Of a stretch of 64,000 bases of DNA, positions 40,945 to 49,683 are shown piece after piece. Source of the DNA: Streptomyces sp. TLI_146 (GTDB lineage Bacteria > Actinomycetota > Actinomycetes > Streptomycetales > Streptomycetaceae); the NCBI RefSeq assembly GCF_002846415.1, contig NZ_PJMX01000001.1, positions 4,154,001 through 4,218,000 on the forward strand, in the 5' to 3' direction. A program made the position numbers and the translations under genes. Position 1 is the first letter of the stretch. The number at the start of each line of letters is the position of its first letter. The notes beneath the pieces are model-generated. The model had not been told where the DNA came from, made no database searches, and saw nothing but the letters and a program-made list of their open reading frames with translations.

Positions 40945-41067
40945 ATCGCACTGACTTCCTGTCAAGTCACCTGTTTGCGTACGCGGATTGGACAGCGCGA
41001 CCATGCGCTGACGTAGGTTGCGGAACGGTTTGCTCCACCCCCTGCACCTGCGAAGAGAGGCTCACTC

Positions 41068-41550
41068 GTGACCGACGAGAAGAAGGGCGGCGGCCTGCTG
41101 GTCGGCTTCAAGGCCTTCCTGCTGCGCGGCAATGTGATCGACCTGGCGGTCGCGGTGGTCATCGGCGCCGCGTTCACCGCCGTCGTGAACTCGGTCGTGA
41201 AGGGCGTCATCAACCCGCTGGTCGGTGCGTTCGGAACGAAGGACCTGAACAGCTACAGCTCGTGTCTGAAGGGTCCCTGCGGGTTCGACTCCAAGACGGG
41301 CGAAGCGGTCTCCGGCATCCCGATCATGTGGGGCCTGGTCCTCAGCGCGGTGCTGAGCTTCGTCATCACGGCGGCGGTCGTGTACTTCCTGATGGTCCTG
41401 CCGATGGCCAAGTACCTGGCCAAGCGGGCCCAGCGGGACAAGGCCAAGGAAGGCGTCCAGGAGACCCTGGAGGTCAGCGAGCTGGAGGTGCTGAAGGAGA
41501 TCCGCGACGCCCTGGTCTCCCAGCGCGGCTCGGGGCACAGCGCGCCGTAG
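41068..41550 (+). CDS. mscL: Large-conductance mechanosensitive channel MscL
   Basis: A 160-residue channel that opens on membrane tension during osmotic downshock. Family features are the N-terminal amphipathic helix GFKAFLLRGNVIDLAVAVVIGAAFTAVVNSVV (the pore-lining first helix), the loop, a second helix and the cytoplasmic C-terminal helix LEVLKEIRDAL. A Gly/Ser-rich extension of the periplasmic loop (YSSCLKGPCGFDSKTGE) with two Cys is somewhat longer than in enteric MscL. The GTG at 41068 has GAGAGG upstream. Confidence 0.95.
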   Translation: MTDEKKGGGLLVGFKAFLLRGNVIDLAVAVVIGAAFTAVVNSVVKGVINPLVGAFGTKDLNSYSSCLKGPCGFDSKTGEAVSGIPIMWGLVLSAVLSFVITAAVVYFLMVLPMAKYLAKRAQRDKAKEGVQETLEVSELEVLKEIRDALVSQRGSGHSAP

Positions 41551-41569
41551 CGCACGGCCCCCGGACGGG

Positions 41570-41773
41570 TCAGATGTGGTGGGGCGGCTTCTCGTCGAGG
41601 AAGCGCGCGAGGTCGGCCGCGCTGCCGTTGGCAGGAGCCCGCTCGCCCCACCCGCGGTCCGTATCGTCCGAGGATTGCTGGTCCAGCGGATCGTCGAAGA
41701 CCAGCTTGGGCCTGGGCTTCGGGTCGGACACCGGCTTCGCATCGCGCGGTCCGGGGGCAGGGGCGGTACTCAT
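41570..41773 (-). CDS. Small conserved-looking hypothetical protein
   Basis: A 67-residue acidic, Pro-rich protein ending DLARFLDEKPPHHI. The sequence has no hydrophobic helix and no motif I recognise. Support for it being real: third-position GC is strongly biased in this frame, a leaderless TACCCT lies six bases before the ATG, and it is convergent with mscL with a 19-bp gap. Function unknown. Confidence 0.7.
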   Translation of the reverse strand: MSTAPAPGPRDAKPVSDPKPRPKLVFDDPLDQQSSDDTDRGWGERAPANGSAADLARFLDEKPPHHI

Positions 41774-41779
41774 ACCTCA

Positions 41780-41785
41780 AGGGTA
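41780..41785 (-). promoter_or_regulatory. Leaderless-type -10 (TACCCT)
   Basis: TACCCT, then six bases (which also contain TGAGGT), then ATG at 41773. Confidence 0.5.
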
Positions 41786-41977
41786 CGGCGAGGCGCGGGG
41801 CGGCGCGGCGGCGGTCGCCGCGGGGCGGGCCGCCACGGCGTGGGCCGCCGCGACACAGGCCAGCGCGGCGACGGCCGCGGGGCCCGTCCGCACTCGCTCC
41901 CCCGCTCGCCGTCCCACCTGGGGGCCTCCCCGCCAGGGTCCTCCAAGCAGCGTCCTCCCGGTCAGCGGTCCTTCGGG

Positions 41978-42373
41978 TCAGCGGTCCTTCGGGTCGAGCA
42001 GCCAGAGGCCGAGGACCACGAGGAACGACAGGCCGAGGAAACCCGTGCCCCACCAGGCGGTTCCGGTGTTGCCCTTCATCCACTCGTTGACGATCACCGT
42101 CAGCCCCCAGAGCTGGCCGACGACCACGGTGATCGCCAGGGCGAGGCGGGCCGTCAGCTTCGAGGACCGCTCCGGCTCCTGCTCGGTGCCCGCGCCGGGA
42201 CCCGGGCCGGTGCGGCGGATCCGGGGATCGCCGTATCCGCTGGTGGCACGGATCTGGGGGTACCGCTCCCGTACGGGACGGTTGAGGCGGGGCTGGGTGC
42301 TGCCCGCGGTGTACGGGGGCGGCGCGGGCACGGTGGCGTCGCCGCTCCCGCCCGGGCCGGTGTCGGCGCTCAT
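41978..42373 (-). CDS. Small membrane protein of the Mo-oxidoreductase operon
   Basis: A 131-residue protein with an N-terminal Pro/Gly-rich, Arg-containing cytoplasmic part (to about residue 70), then two hydrophobic helices (LTARLALAITVVVGQLWGLTVIV and a second from TAWWGTGFLGLSFLVVLGLWLL) and a short basic end (DPKDR). The ATG overlaps the Rieske gene stop (ATGA), so it is translated with it. A 16-bp tandem repeat (41961-41992) spans its stop codon. Possible assembly or anchoring factor for the oxidoreductase. Confidence 0.82.
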   Translation of the reverse strand: MSADTGPGGSGDATVPAPPPYTAGSTQPRLNRPVRERYPQIRATSGYGDPRIRRTGPGPGAGTEQEPERSSKLTARLALAITVVVGQLWGLTVIVNEWMKGNTGTAWWGTGFLGLSFLVVLGLWLLDPKDR

Positions 42374-43263
42374 GTCCGCTCGCTCCTCTCGGTCCGGGTC
42401 CGCGTTCCCGGGCAGCCGATCCGGGCCGCCATGTCCGGGCGCTGCTCGCCGAACTGGCGGCACATGGCGGCCTTGACGCTCTCGCCGGAGCGGGTGGTGG
42501 CCACCGCCCAGACGCTGCCGTCGATCTCCTCCACGAGGAGCACCTTCGGCAGCGGGCGGGGCGGCGGTCCGGCGGTCACCTCACCGGTGCGGGCGTCGAA
42601 GGCGCCCTCGTGGCAGGGGCAGTACAGCTCGCCGTCGCTGCCCCGGTCCTCACGCCACAGCACCGCGCAGGCCAGATGCGTACAGACGGCGGAGTAGCCG
42701 ACGAGGGTGCCGTCCTTGAGGCGGACTCCGACCGCCCGGTCGTCCTCGCCGGGGAAGCGGAAGGCGATGGACTCCCCGGGGCGGAGCCGGTCGGCGACAC
42801 GCTTGGGCCTGGGGGCGTCCTCGCTGTCCCCGTGCCGGTGGAGCACACCGCCGGCGACGGCCACCGCGCCGACGGCGAGTCCGCCGGAGACGGTGGTGAC
42901 GATCCGCAGATAGTCGCGGCGGGTGGTGAGCGAGTCCGCGGCGACGCGGTCGCGCAACGCCTCCTGAGCGGGGTCGGGCCAGGGGGCCGGGGCGGCTTGC
43001 CCTGTTCCGTTCTCGCCAGGGCCACCGGGGCCGCCACGCGTGCCGAACGCTCCGGGAACTTCGGGCCTACCAGCCCCACCGGAACCGCCAGTCCCACCAG
43101 AACTTCCCACCCCACGGAGACCGTCAGTCCCACCAGACCCCCTCACCCCACCGGAACCGCCAGCCCCACCAGAACCCCCCACCCCACCGGGGTCTCCAGG
43201 CCCTCCGGGCCTCCCCCCTCCCTCCGGATCGCCCGCCGCCCGGGGCCGTTCGGTCGGGTTCAT
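42370..43263 (-). CDS. Rieske [2Fe-2S] iron-sulfur protein
   Basis: A 297-residue protein. Residues 1-90 are an unusual Gly/Pro-rich low-complexity stretch. A twin-arginine-like segment (TTRRDYLRIV) and one hydrophobic helix follow (about 115-140), so it is probably membrane-anchored with its C-terminal Rieske domain outside. The cluster ligands are C-T-H...C-P-C-H (ICTHLACAVLW and YCPCHEGAFDA). The start overlaps the ferredoxin stop (ATGA). It is likely the electron-transfer partner between the Mo catalytic subunit and a quinol or membrane donor. Confidence 0.88.
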   Translation of the reverse strand: MNPTERPRAAGDPEGGGRPGGPGDPGGVGGSGGAGGSGGVRGSGGTDGLRGVGSSGGTGGSGGAGRPEVPGAFGTRGGPGGPGENGTGQAAPAPWPDPAQEALRDRVAADSLTTRRDYLRIVTTVSGGLAVGAVAVAGGVLHRHGDSEDAPRPKRVADRLRPGESIAFRFPGEDDRAVGVRLKDGTLVGYSAVCTHLACAVLWREDRGSDGELYCPCHEGAFDARTGEVTAGPPPRPLPKVLLVEEIDGSVWAVATTRSGESVKAAMCRQFGEQRPDMAARIGCPGTRTRTERSERT

Positions 43264-43859
43264 CGGACCGTCCTTCCGTTCACCTCGACGATCGGGAGGC
43301 CGCCGGGGACCGGCCACTGGACCTTGTCGGCGGGGACGACCATCGCCACTCCGGTGGACACGACGACATCGCCGAACGTGAAGGAGTCGGCGACCTGGAC
43401 GCCGGGGCGCTCGGCTCGGAGCTCCTCGACGGTTCCGTAGAAGAGGGCGCCGGTGGGGCAGACCGTGGCGCACATGGGGGCGAGGCCGTAGGCGGTGCGG
43501 TCGTAGCAGAGGTTGCACTTCATCTGCAGCTTCGCCTGGAGATCGATCTTCGGTACGCCGAAGGGGCAGGCGTTGACGCAGTTGGCGCAGCCGATGCAGC
43601 GGGTGGTGTCGGCCTGCTGCACCACACCGTCGGCGGTCACCAGGATCGCGTCGGCGGGACACACCTCGGCACAGGGGGCGACCGGGTCCTCGCAGTGCAT
43701 ACAGACCGTGGGAAGGGAGGCGACCGAGTGCCCCTCGTCGGGGTAGTCGAGATGGATCATGGATTTTCCCCGGTGCGAATCGCATTCGCGGCAGGCCGAG
43801 ACACAGGCCTGGCAGCCGATGCAGCGCCCCGGGTCGATGAAGATCGTTCTGCCCATCAT
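43260..43859 (-). CDS. 4Fe-4S dicluster ferredoxin-type electron-transfer subunit
   Basis: A 199-residue protein like the beta subunits of molybdenum oxidoreductases (DmsB/FdhB/NrfC-type). It contains four Cys clusters: CIGCQACVSAC, CMHCEDPVAPCAEVCP, CIGCANCVNACP and CNLCYDR...CATVCP, enough for three or four [4Fe-4S] centres. No signal peptide is seen. It lies 8 bp after the catalytic subunit and overlaps the Rieske gene. It passes electrons between the Mo enzyme and the membrane partner(s). Confidence 0.92.
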   Translation of the reverse strand: MMGRTIFIDPGRCIGCQACVSACRECDSHRGKSMIHLDYPDEGHSVASLPTVCMHCEDPVAPCAEVCPADAILVTADGVVQQADTTRCIGCANCVNACPFGVPKIDLQAKLQMKCNLCYDRTAYGLAPMCATVCPTGALFYGTVEELRAERPGVQVADSFTFGDVVVSTGVAMVVPADKVQWPVPGGLPIVEVNGRTVR

Positions 43860-43867
43860 GGCGGGCG

Positions 43868-46162
43868 TCAGCCCCTCTCGGCGGTGCCGCGCCCCTGCGG
43901 GGACGTGGGCGGCAGCGGGTCGGTGCGGGAGACCTGGGCCGCCGGATAGGCCACATGGCCGGGCGCGGTCGGGGGCGCGGGGACCTCGGCGATCCGGTCA
44001 CCGGGCTCGATGCGGCAGGCGCAGACCTTGTACTCGGGAATCTTGGAACGGGGGTCGAGAGCGTCGATGGTGAGCGCGTTGGCGGCCGTGGGAACCGGCC
44101 AGTGGTACGGGATGAAGACGGTGTCGGGGCGGATCGCCTCGGTGACCAGGGCGGGGAAGACCTCGCTGCCGCGCCGGGTGACGACGCGGACCGGGTCGCC
44201 GTTGCGGAAGCCGTGCGAGGGGTGGATCTCGACCCAGGGGCGCGGGGTCTGCTCGACGAGGGCGCCGAGCCTGCGCGTCTGGTTGCCGGAGAGGAAGTGC
44301 GCCACGGTCCGGCCGGTGGTGAGGGAGAGGGGGTGCTCGTCGTCGTACGGGTCCACCGGCGGGTGCCATTCGACGACCTGCATATGGATCCTGCCGTCGG
44401 GGTGCGCGGTCCGCCCGTCCTCGAAGAGGCGGGGGGTGCCGGGGTGGTCGGTGGAGGGGCAGGGCCAGGCGATCCCGCCGGTCTCCTCCAGGCGCTGGTA
44501 GGTGATGCCGTAGTAGTCGTTGACCGTTCCGGCGGAGGCCCTGCGCAGTTCGTCGAACACCTCGCGGGAGCCGGCGAAGGCGAACTTGTCGCCCGCGCCC
44601 AGCCGCTGGGCGAGCTGGCAGATCACCCAGGTGTCGGTGCGGACCCCGGCGGGTGGCTCCTGGGCCTTGTTGTGCTTGACGACCCTGGCCTCGGCGTTGG
44701 CCATCACGCCTTCGTCCTCGGCCCAGGTGGTGACGGGGAAGACCACGTGCGCGTTGGCCGCGGTCTCGGAGAGGAAGAAGTCGAATTGGGCGTGGAATTC
44801 GAGGGTGTCGTAGCCCTCCTTGACGGTCGAGTAGTTCGGGAGCGAGACGAAGGGGTTGTTGCAGATGCCGATCAGGCCGCGGATCTCCTGGCGGCGCATC
44901 TGATGGACCATCTCCATCATCGAGGTTCCGGCGGGCGGGAGTTCGGACTCCTCGATGCCCCAGATCTCGCAGATCTGCCGGCGGTGCTCGGCGTTCATGA
45001 TGGAGCGCCCGCCGGGCAGCAGGTCGGCCTTCTGGCCGTGCTCGCGGCCGCCCTGGCCGTTGCCCTGGCCGGTGATGGTCCCGTAACCGGCGCCGGGCTT
45101 GCCGAGGTTGCCGGTGGCGGCGCAAAGGTTGATCACGGAGAGGCAGTTCTCGACGCCCTGCGAGTGGTGCTCGATGCCCCGGGCGTGCCAGGCCATGGCC
45201 TTGGGGGCGCGGGCGAAGGTGCGGGCCACCTCGACGATCTGGGAGGCCGGGACCCCGCAGATCTCGGCGGCCCGCTCGGGGGGATACTCCATGGCCTTGT
45301 CGCGGACCTCCTCCCAGCCCGTGGTGTGGGCGCCGACGTAGGCCTCGTCGTCGAGCTCCTCCTTGATGACCACATGGAGGAGCGCGTTGAAGAACGCCGA
45401 GTCGGTGCCGGGCTTGAGGGCGACGTGGATGTCGGCGGTGCGGGCGATCGCCGTCTCACGCGGGTCGACCACGATCAGCGAGGCGCCCCGGTCGCGCGCT
45501 CCCCATACGTACTGGGTCATGACGGGGAAGCACTCGCCGACGTTGGACCCGGCGATGAGCAGGCAGTCGGTGAGGAGGATGTCGGAGAAGGGGTTGGCGG
45601 CCCGGTCGATGCCGAAGGCGAGCTTGTTGGCACCGGCCGCGGAGACCATGCACAGCCGTCCGTTGTAGTCGACGTGCCGCGACTTGAGCGCGACGCGGGC
45701 GAACTTGCCGACCAGATAGGTCTTCTCGGAGAAGAGGCTGGCCCCGCCGAGCAGCCCGAACGCGTCGTTGCCGTGGGCGGCCTGGATGCGGCGGACCTCG
45801 TCGGCCGTGTGGTCCAGCGCCTCCTCCCAGGAGACCTCCCGGAACGGCTCGTCGCGGGAGCGGCGCAGCAGCGGCGCGGTGAGCCGGTCGGGGTGGTTGA
45901 TCTGCTGGTACGCGTTGATGCCCTTGGGGCACAGGCGCATCCGGTTGATGTCGTGGTTGCGGGGTTCGACACCGAAGACCTTGCCGCCCTTGTCGACGCG
46001 GAGATACATCCCGCACTGCACCCCGCAGAAGCAGCAGTGGGTGGGGACGAGGGTCTCGCCGTCCTGGTCGGCGCGCCACTGATCGGCCGGGATGCCGCCC
46101 GCGTCGCGGAAGGTGCGGGTGCCGGGCGGGGCGAGGGAGGGGTCCAGCGGGAGCCGGTTCAC
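43868..46162 (-). CDS. Molybdopterin oxidoreductase catalytic subunit (nitrate reductase/formate dehydrogenase-like)
   Basis: A 764-residue Mo-bis-MGD enzyme. The N-terminal [4Fe-4S] motif is C43-x2-C46-x3-C50-x27-C78. The likely Mo ligand is C171, in NGRLCMVSAAGANKLAFG, a Cys-type site as in assimilatory nitrate reductases and Cys-formate dehydrogenases. The C-terminal MopB domain ends with HPSHGFRNGDPVRV...FIPYHWP. No Tat signal, so it is cytoplasmic. The reaction is not certain: nitrate reduction or formate oxidation are the best guesses. The GTG overlaps the stop of the membrane gene upstream (GTGA). Confidence 0.88.
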   Translation of the reverse strand: MNRLPLDPSLAPPGTRTFRDAGGIPADQWRADQDGETLVPTHCCFCGVQCGMYLRVDKGGKVFGVEPRNHDINRMRLCPKGINAYQQINHPDRLTAPLLRRSRDEPFREVSWEEALDHTADEVRRIQAAHGNDAFGLLGGASLFSEKTYLVGKFARVALKSRHVDYNGRLCMVSAAGANKLAFGIDRAANPFSDILLTDCLLIAGSNVGECFPVMTQYVWGARDRGASLIVVDPRETAIARTADIHVALKPGTDSAFFNALLHVVIKEELDDEAYVGAHTTGWEEVRDKAMEYPPERAAEICGVPASQIVEVARTFARAPKAMAWHARGIEHHSQGVENCLSVINLCAATGNLGKPGAGYGTITGQGNGQGGREHGQKADLLPGGRSIMNAEHRRQICEIWGIEESELPPAGTSMMEMVHQMRRQEIRGLIGICNNPFVSLPNYSTVKEGYDTLEFHAQFDFFLSETAANAHVVFPVTTWAEDEGVMANAEARVVKHNKAQEPPAGVRTDTWVICQLAQRLGAGDKFAFAGSREVFDELRRASAGTVNDYYGITYQRLEETGGIAWPCPSTDHPGTPRLFEDGRTAHPDGRIHMQVVEWHPPVDPYDDEHPLSLTTGRTVAHFLSGNQTRRLGALVEQTPRPWVEIHPSHGFRNGDPVRVVTRRGSEVFPALVTEAIRPDTVFIPYHWPVPTAANALTIDALDPRSKIPEYKVCACRIEPGDRIAEVPAPPTAPGHVAYPAAQVSRTDPLPPTSPQGRGTAERG

Positions 46163-47235
46163 TTGTAGCCCTTCTTGACGTGCGCGAGGTAGGCGGTGCC
46201 GCGCAGCACCCGCTTGCAGCGCGGGCAGTACTCGGCCCAGGCGTCGAAGCCGAGGTCCAGGTCGCGCATGGTCCCCCGCAGGTTCTCGACGTAGGGGGCG
46301 GTGTCGACGGGCCGGCCGCAGCGGCGGCAGGGGAAGACCTGCTCGTCCTGGCGGGCGGTGTACTTGAACAGCTGCATCCCGACGGCGGCCGGCCGCTGGA
46401 CGATGTGGAAGAACTTCCCGAACGGGATGTAGATCAGGGTCAGCACCACCGACACCATGTGCAGCACCGCGAGGAACTCGTAGCCCCCACCGCGCAGGAA
46501 GATCGACGAGAAGGTGAGGAGGAGGCCGGTCACGGAGATGACGATCAGCAGGAGCAGCGGGACCAGGTCGTAGGCGAAGCGCTGGCCGGTGATCGCGCCG
46601 CGGTCCTTCATCCGGCGCCACAGGAAGTACGAGGCGCCGGGGATGACCAGGACGGCGGCGATGTCCAGGCCGTGGAACATCAGCCAGCCGAGGACGTTCA
46701 GCGAGTCGAAGCCGAGGATCTTCACGCCCCAGATCCGCATCTCGTAGCCGGGTCCGGAACCGGTCGACGAGGTGAAGGTGAACCAGCCCCAGGTGAGGGG
46801 GAAGGTGATCGCGGCGGCCAGCAGACAGCCCCAGAAGATCAGCTGGTGGGCGGCCCAGCGGGCGTGCGAGCGGGCGCCCAGGAACTTCTGGAGGCCGAGG
46901 TAGGTGGCGGCCATCCTGGGCAGGGCGGTCGGCGCCCGGCGGAAGTTGGCGGCGGAGAACAGGCTGCGCCAGCCCTGCCTCAAGAGGCGGCGGGCGCCCG
47001 GGGAGGAGATCCAGACGGTGTAGCGGTAGGCGACGCCGAAGGCGAGGAAGACGGTGGCGCAGGCGTACGGGAGCAGGGCGGAGTCGAAGTCCTTCAGCCG
47101 GCGGCTGCCGAAGACGATGGCGAGGATCAGCAGGAGGGAGACGGCGGTACCGGCGGCGGTCGCGCGCAGCGCGACGGCGGGTTTCTCCGCGGGACGCTTC
47201 ACTGCGGGAGGCTTCGCTTCGGGAGGCTCGGTCAC
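46159..47235 (-). CDS. Membrane subunit of the Mo-oxidoreductase, NarI/respiratory-type with C-terminal CxxC pairs
   Basis: A 358-residue membrane protein with about six hydrophobic helices and histidines in helices (for example SHARWAAHQLIFWG and LAVLHMVSV), which could carry heme b. The soluble C-terminus has CRRCGRP and CPRCKR pairs, suggesting a zinc or Fe-S site. The arrangement resembles quinol-linked membrane subunits of nitrate/Fe-S reductases. The GTG start has a leaderless TACGGT six bases upstream. First gene of the five-gene operon and probable entry or exit point for quinone electrons. Confidence 0.82.
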   Translation of the reverse strand: MTEPPEAKPPAVKRPAEKPAVALRATAAGTAVSLLLILAIVFGSRRLKDFDSALLPYACATVFLAFGVAYRYTVWISSPGARRLLRQGWRSLFSAANFRRAPTALPRMAATYLGLQKFLGARSHARWAAHQLIFWGCLLAAAITFPLTWGWFTFTSSTGSGPGYEMRIWGVKILGFDSLNVLGWLMFHGLDIAAVLVIPGASYFLWRRMKDRGAITGQRFAYDLVPLLLLIVISVTGLLLTFSSIFLRGGGYEFLAVLHMVSVVLTLIYIPFGKFFHIVQRPAAVGMQLFKYTARQDEQVFPCRRCGRPVDTAPYVENLRGTMRDLDLGFDAWAEYCPRCKRVLRGTAYLAHVKKGYK

Positions 47236-47241
47236 CCGGCC

Positions 47242-47247
47242 ACCGTA
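47242..47247 (-). promoter_or_regulatory. Leaderless-type -10 of the Mo-oxidoreductase operon (TACGGT)
   Basis: TACGGT, then GGCCGG, then the GTG at 47235. Confidence 0.55.
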
Positions 47248-47430
47248 GGTGTATCTGACCGTTTATCACCTGATTTGGTGGGCGGTGGGGTGAAGCCTTC
47301 AGTCAGATGGCAGCCAGGGCGTTCGGGGCTGTCGACCCCGGGTGCCGTAAGCCGCCGCCCCCGGACGCAACCCGCCCGGACGCCCCTGGGTGCCGCCGTC
47401 CCGCCGCCCCCGTCTGGTCTGCTATCCCCC

Positions 47431-48612
47431 ATGCCCCGCATGACCGCTCGCAGCCGCCACGAGGAACACCGCGCGGCCACGCCCCTGGAACTCTTCTTCG
47501 ACCTCTGTTTCGTCGTCGCCGTCGCCCAGGCCGGTGCCCGGCTCGTCCACTCGCTCGCCGAGGGGCACCTCGGGACCGGGCTCGCCGGGTACACGGCCGT
47601 GTTCTTCGCCATCTGGTGGGCCTGGATGAACTTCACCTGGTTCGCCTCGGCGTACGACAGCGACGACGTGCTGTACCGGGTCGTCACGCTCGTACAGATC
47701 ACCGGCGTCCTCATCCTCGCCGCCGGTGTGCCGCGCGCGTTCGACAAGAGCGACTTCACCGTCTGCGTCGTCGGCTACATCGTGATGCGGCTCGCCCTGA
47801 CCAGCCAGTGGCTGCGCGCGGCGCGCGACGCGGCGGACCCGGGCGAGCGGCGGATGGCGCTGCTGTACGCCGCCGGGCTCGTGGTGTGCCAGCTCGGGTG
47901 GATCGGGATGCTCTTCGTGCCGGCCGGGACCGCCCGTTCCTGGGTGTTCGTGGTGCTGGCGGCCGCCGAGCTCGCCGTGCCCGTGGTCGCCGAGCGCTCC
48001 ACCCAGAGCACCTGGCACCCGCACCACATCGCCGAGCGGTACGGCCTGTTCACGCTGATCGTGCTCGGCGAGACCGTCGCCGCCGCCACCGTCGCCGTAC
48101 AGGAGGCGCTGGACGAGCACGAGGCGCTCGGCGAGCTGCTGCCGATCGCGGGCGGCGGGCTGCTCATCGTCTTCGCCGCCTGGTGGATCTACTTCGCCGT
48201 GCCCATCGCCGGGCACCTCACCTCGAACAGCCAGGCGTTCGCCTGGGGGTACGGACACTTCGTCATCCTTGGCTCGGCCGCCGCCATCGGGGCCGGGATG
48301 GAGGTGGCGGTCGAGCAGGCCGTCGGCAAGGCGCACATCTCCACGGCGGCGGCCGCGGCGGCCGTCACCGTGCCTGCCGCCCTGTTCATGCTGACCGTCT
48401 GGGCCCTGCACTCGCGCCACTTCAAGCGGACCCTCGCCGAGCAGCTGACCCTGCCCGTCTCGGCGGTCGCGATCCTCGGCTGCACCTTCGCCGGGCACGG
48501 CGCCGTACTGGCCGCCGGTCTGGTGGCCGCCGCCACCATCACTGTCGGCGTGACCCTCAGCAGCCGTGGTGTCGAGCGTCATGGCCGCCGTAGGGTCGAG
48601 AGTCATGACTGA
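47431..48612 (+). CDS. LtrA family (low temperature requirement-like) membrane protein
   Basis: A 393-residue polytopic membrane protein. The conserved N-terminus is RHEEHRAATPLELFFDLCFVVAVAQ, followed by about ten helices containing WWAWMNFTWFAS, HPHHIAERYGLFTLIVLGETVAAA and HFVILGSAAAIGAGME, all LtrA hallmarks. Function is unknown; the name comes from a Listeria cold-growth phenotype. The start may be ATG 47431 or, three codons later, 47440. Its 3' end overlaps the next gene by eight bases. Confidence 0.88.
   Translation: MPRMTARSRHEEHRAATPLELFFDLCFVVAVAQAGARLVHSLAEGHLGTGLAGYTAVFFAIWWAWMNFTWFASAYDSDDVLYRVVTLVQITGVLILAAGVPRAFDKSDFTVCVVGYIVMRLALTSQWLRAARDAADPGERRMALLYAAGLVVCQLGWIGMLFVPAGTARSWVFVVLAAAELAVPVVAERSTQSTWHPHHIAERYGLFTLIVLGETVAAATVAVQEALDEHEALGELLPIAGGGLLIVFAAWWIYFAVPIAGHLTSNSQAFAWGYGHFVILGSAAAIGAGMEVAVEQAVGKAHISTAAAAAAVTVPAALFMLTVWALHSRHFKRTLAEQLTLPVSAVAILGCTFAGHGAVLAAGLVAAATITVGVTLSSRGVERHGRRRVESHD
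48591..48596 (+). promoter_or_regulatory. Possible leaderless-type -10 (TAGGGT) within the LtrA 3' end
   Basis: TAGGGT, then eight bases, then ATG at 48605. It lies inside the upstream coding sequence. Confidence 0.4.
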
Positions 48613-49630
48613 GCATCAGACGGACCGGCCGACGCGGGCCGACTCGATCACCGATGTGCCCGGCTTCATCGTCGGGCACGCCTCCGTTCCCGGCGAGCGC
48701 GCCCTGTCCGGGACGACCGTGGTCCTCGCCCCGGCGACGGGCGCCGTCGCCGCCGTCGACGTGCGCGGCGGCGGGCCCGGCACCCGGGAGACCGACGCCC
48801 TGGACCCGCGCAACGTCGTCGAGCGGATCGACGCCGTGGTGCTGACGGGCGGCAGCGCGTACGGACTCGACGCGGCGGGCGGGGTCATGGCCTGGCTGGA
48901 GGAGCGCGGGCGCGGTGTCCGGGTGGGGCCCGAGCCGCACCAGGTGGTGCCGGTCGTCCCGGCCGCCTGCGTCTTCGACCTCGGGCGCGGCGGCGACTGG
49001 CGCGCCCGCCCGGACGCCGCCACCGGCCGGGCCGCCGCCGAGGCCGCGGGCCCCGAGGCCGCCCAGGGCAGCGTCGGCGCCGGGACCGGGGCGGTCGCGG
49101 GCGGCCTCAAGGGCGGGGTCGGCACCGCGAGCGTGACCCTGCCCTCGGGCGCCACCGTCGGCGCGCTGGTCGTCGTCAACGCCGCGGGGTCGGTGCTGGA
49201 CCCCGCCACGGGCGCGCTGTACGGGCTGACCGGCCGCGTCGCGTACCCCGAACCGGACGTCCACGCGGCGGCCTCGAAGCGGCTCGGCGAGGTCCTCGCC
49301 GCCGCCGGGCTGCCGCCCATGAACACCACGCTCGCGGTCGTCGCCACCGACGCGCCGCTCACCCGGCCGCAGGCACAGAAGCTCGCGGGCACCTCACACG
49401 ACGGTCTGGCCCGCGCGATCCGGCCGGTGCACCTGATGCACGACGGCGACACCGTCTTCGCCCTCGCCACCGGCGTCGGCGAGCCCCTGTCCCCGGCCGA
49501 CCTCAACTCCGTACTCGCGGCGGGCGCGGACGCGGTGGCCCGGGCGATCACCAAGGCCGTACTGGCCACCGACGGGGTGGAGGGGCCCGGCGGCTCCTTC
49601 CCGTCCTACCGTGACTTGTACGGGAGTTGA
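48605..49630 (+). CDS. P1/S58-family (DmpA-type) aminopeptidase
   Basis: A 341-residue Ntn-type hydrolase that self-cleaves to make an aminopeptidase. Family segments are ITDVPGFIVGHASV, the TGGSAYGLDAAGGVM loop, VGAGTGAVAGGLKGG and the self-processing region NTTLAVVATDAPL, where a Thr becomes the nucleophile. The C-terminus has DTVFALATG. The ATG at 48605 is preferred over an earlier in-frame GTG because family homology starts there. It overlaps the LtrA-like gene. Substrates are short peptides or beta-amino acid peptides. Confidence 0.9.
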   Translation: MTEHQTDRPTRADSITDVPGFIVGHASVPGERALSGTTVVLAPATGAVAAVDVRGGGPGTRETDALDPRNVVERIDAVVLTGGSAYGLDAAGGVMAWLEERGRGVRVGPEPHQVVPVVPAACVFDLGRGGDWRARPDAATGRAAAEAAGPEAAQGSVGAGTGAVAGGLKGGVGTASVTLPSGATVGALVVVNAAGSVLDPATGALYGLTGRVAYPEPDVHAAASKRLGEVLAAAGLPPMNTTLAVVATDAPLTRPQAQKLAGTSHDGLARAIRPVHLMHDGDTVFALATGVGEPLSPADLNSVLAAGADAVARAITKAVLATDGVEGPGGSFPSYRDLYGS

Positions 49631-49683
49631 GCCACCGGCCCGCGACCCCCGGCTCCCGGCCCCGGCTCGCGACCCCGGCGCGA

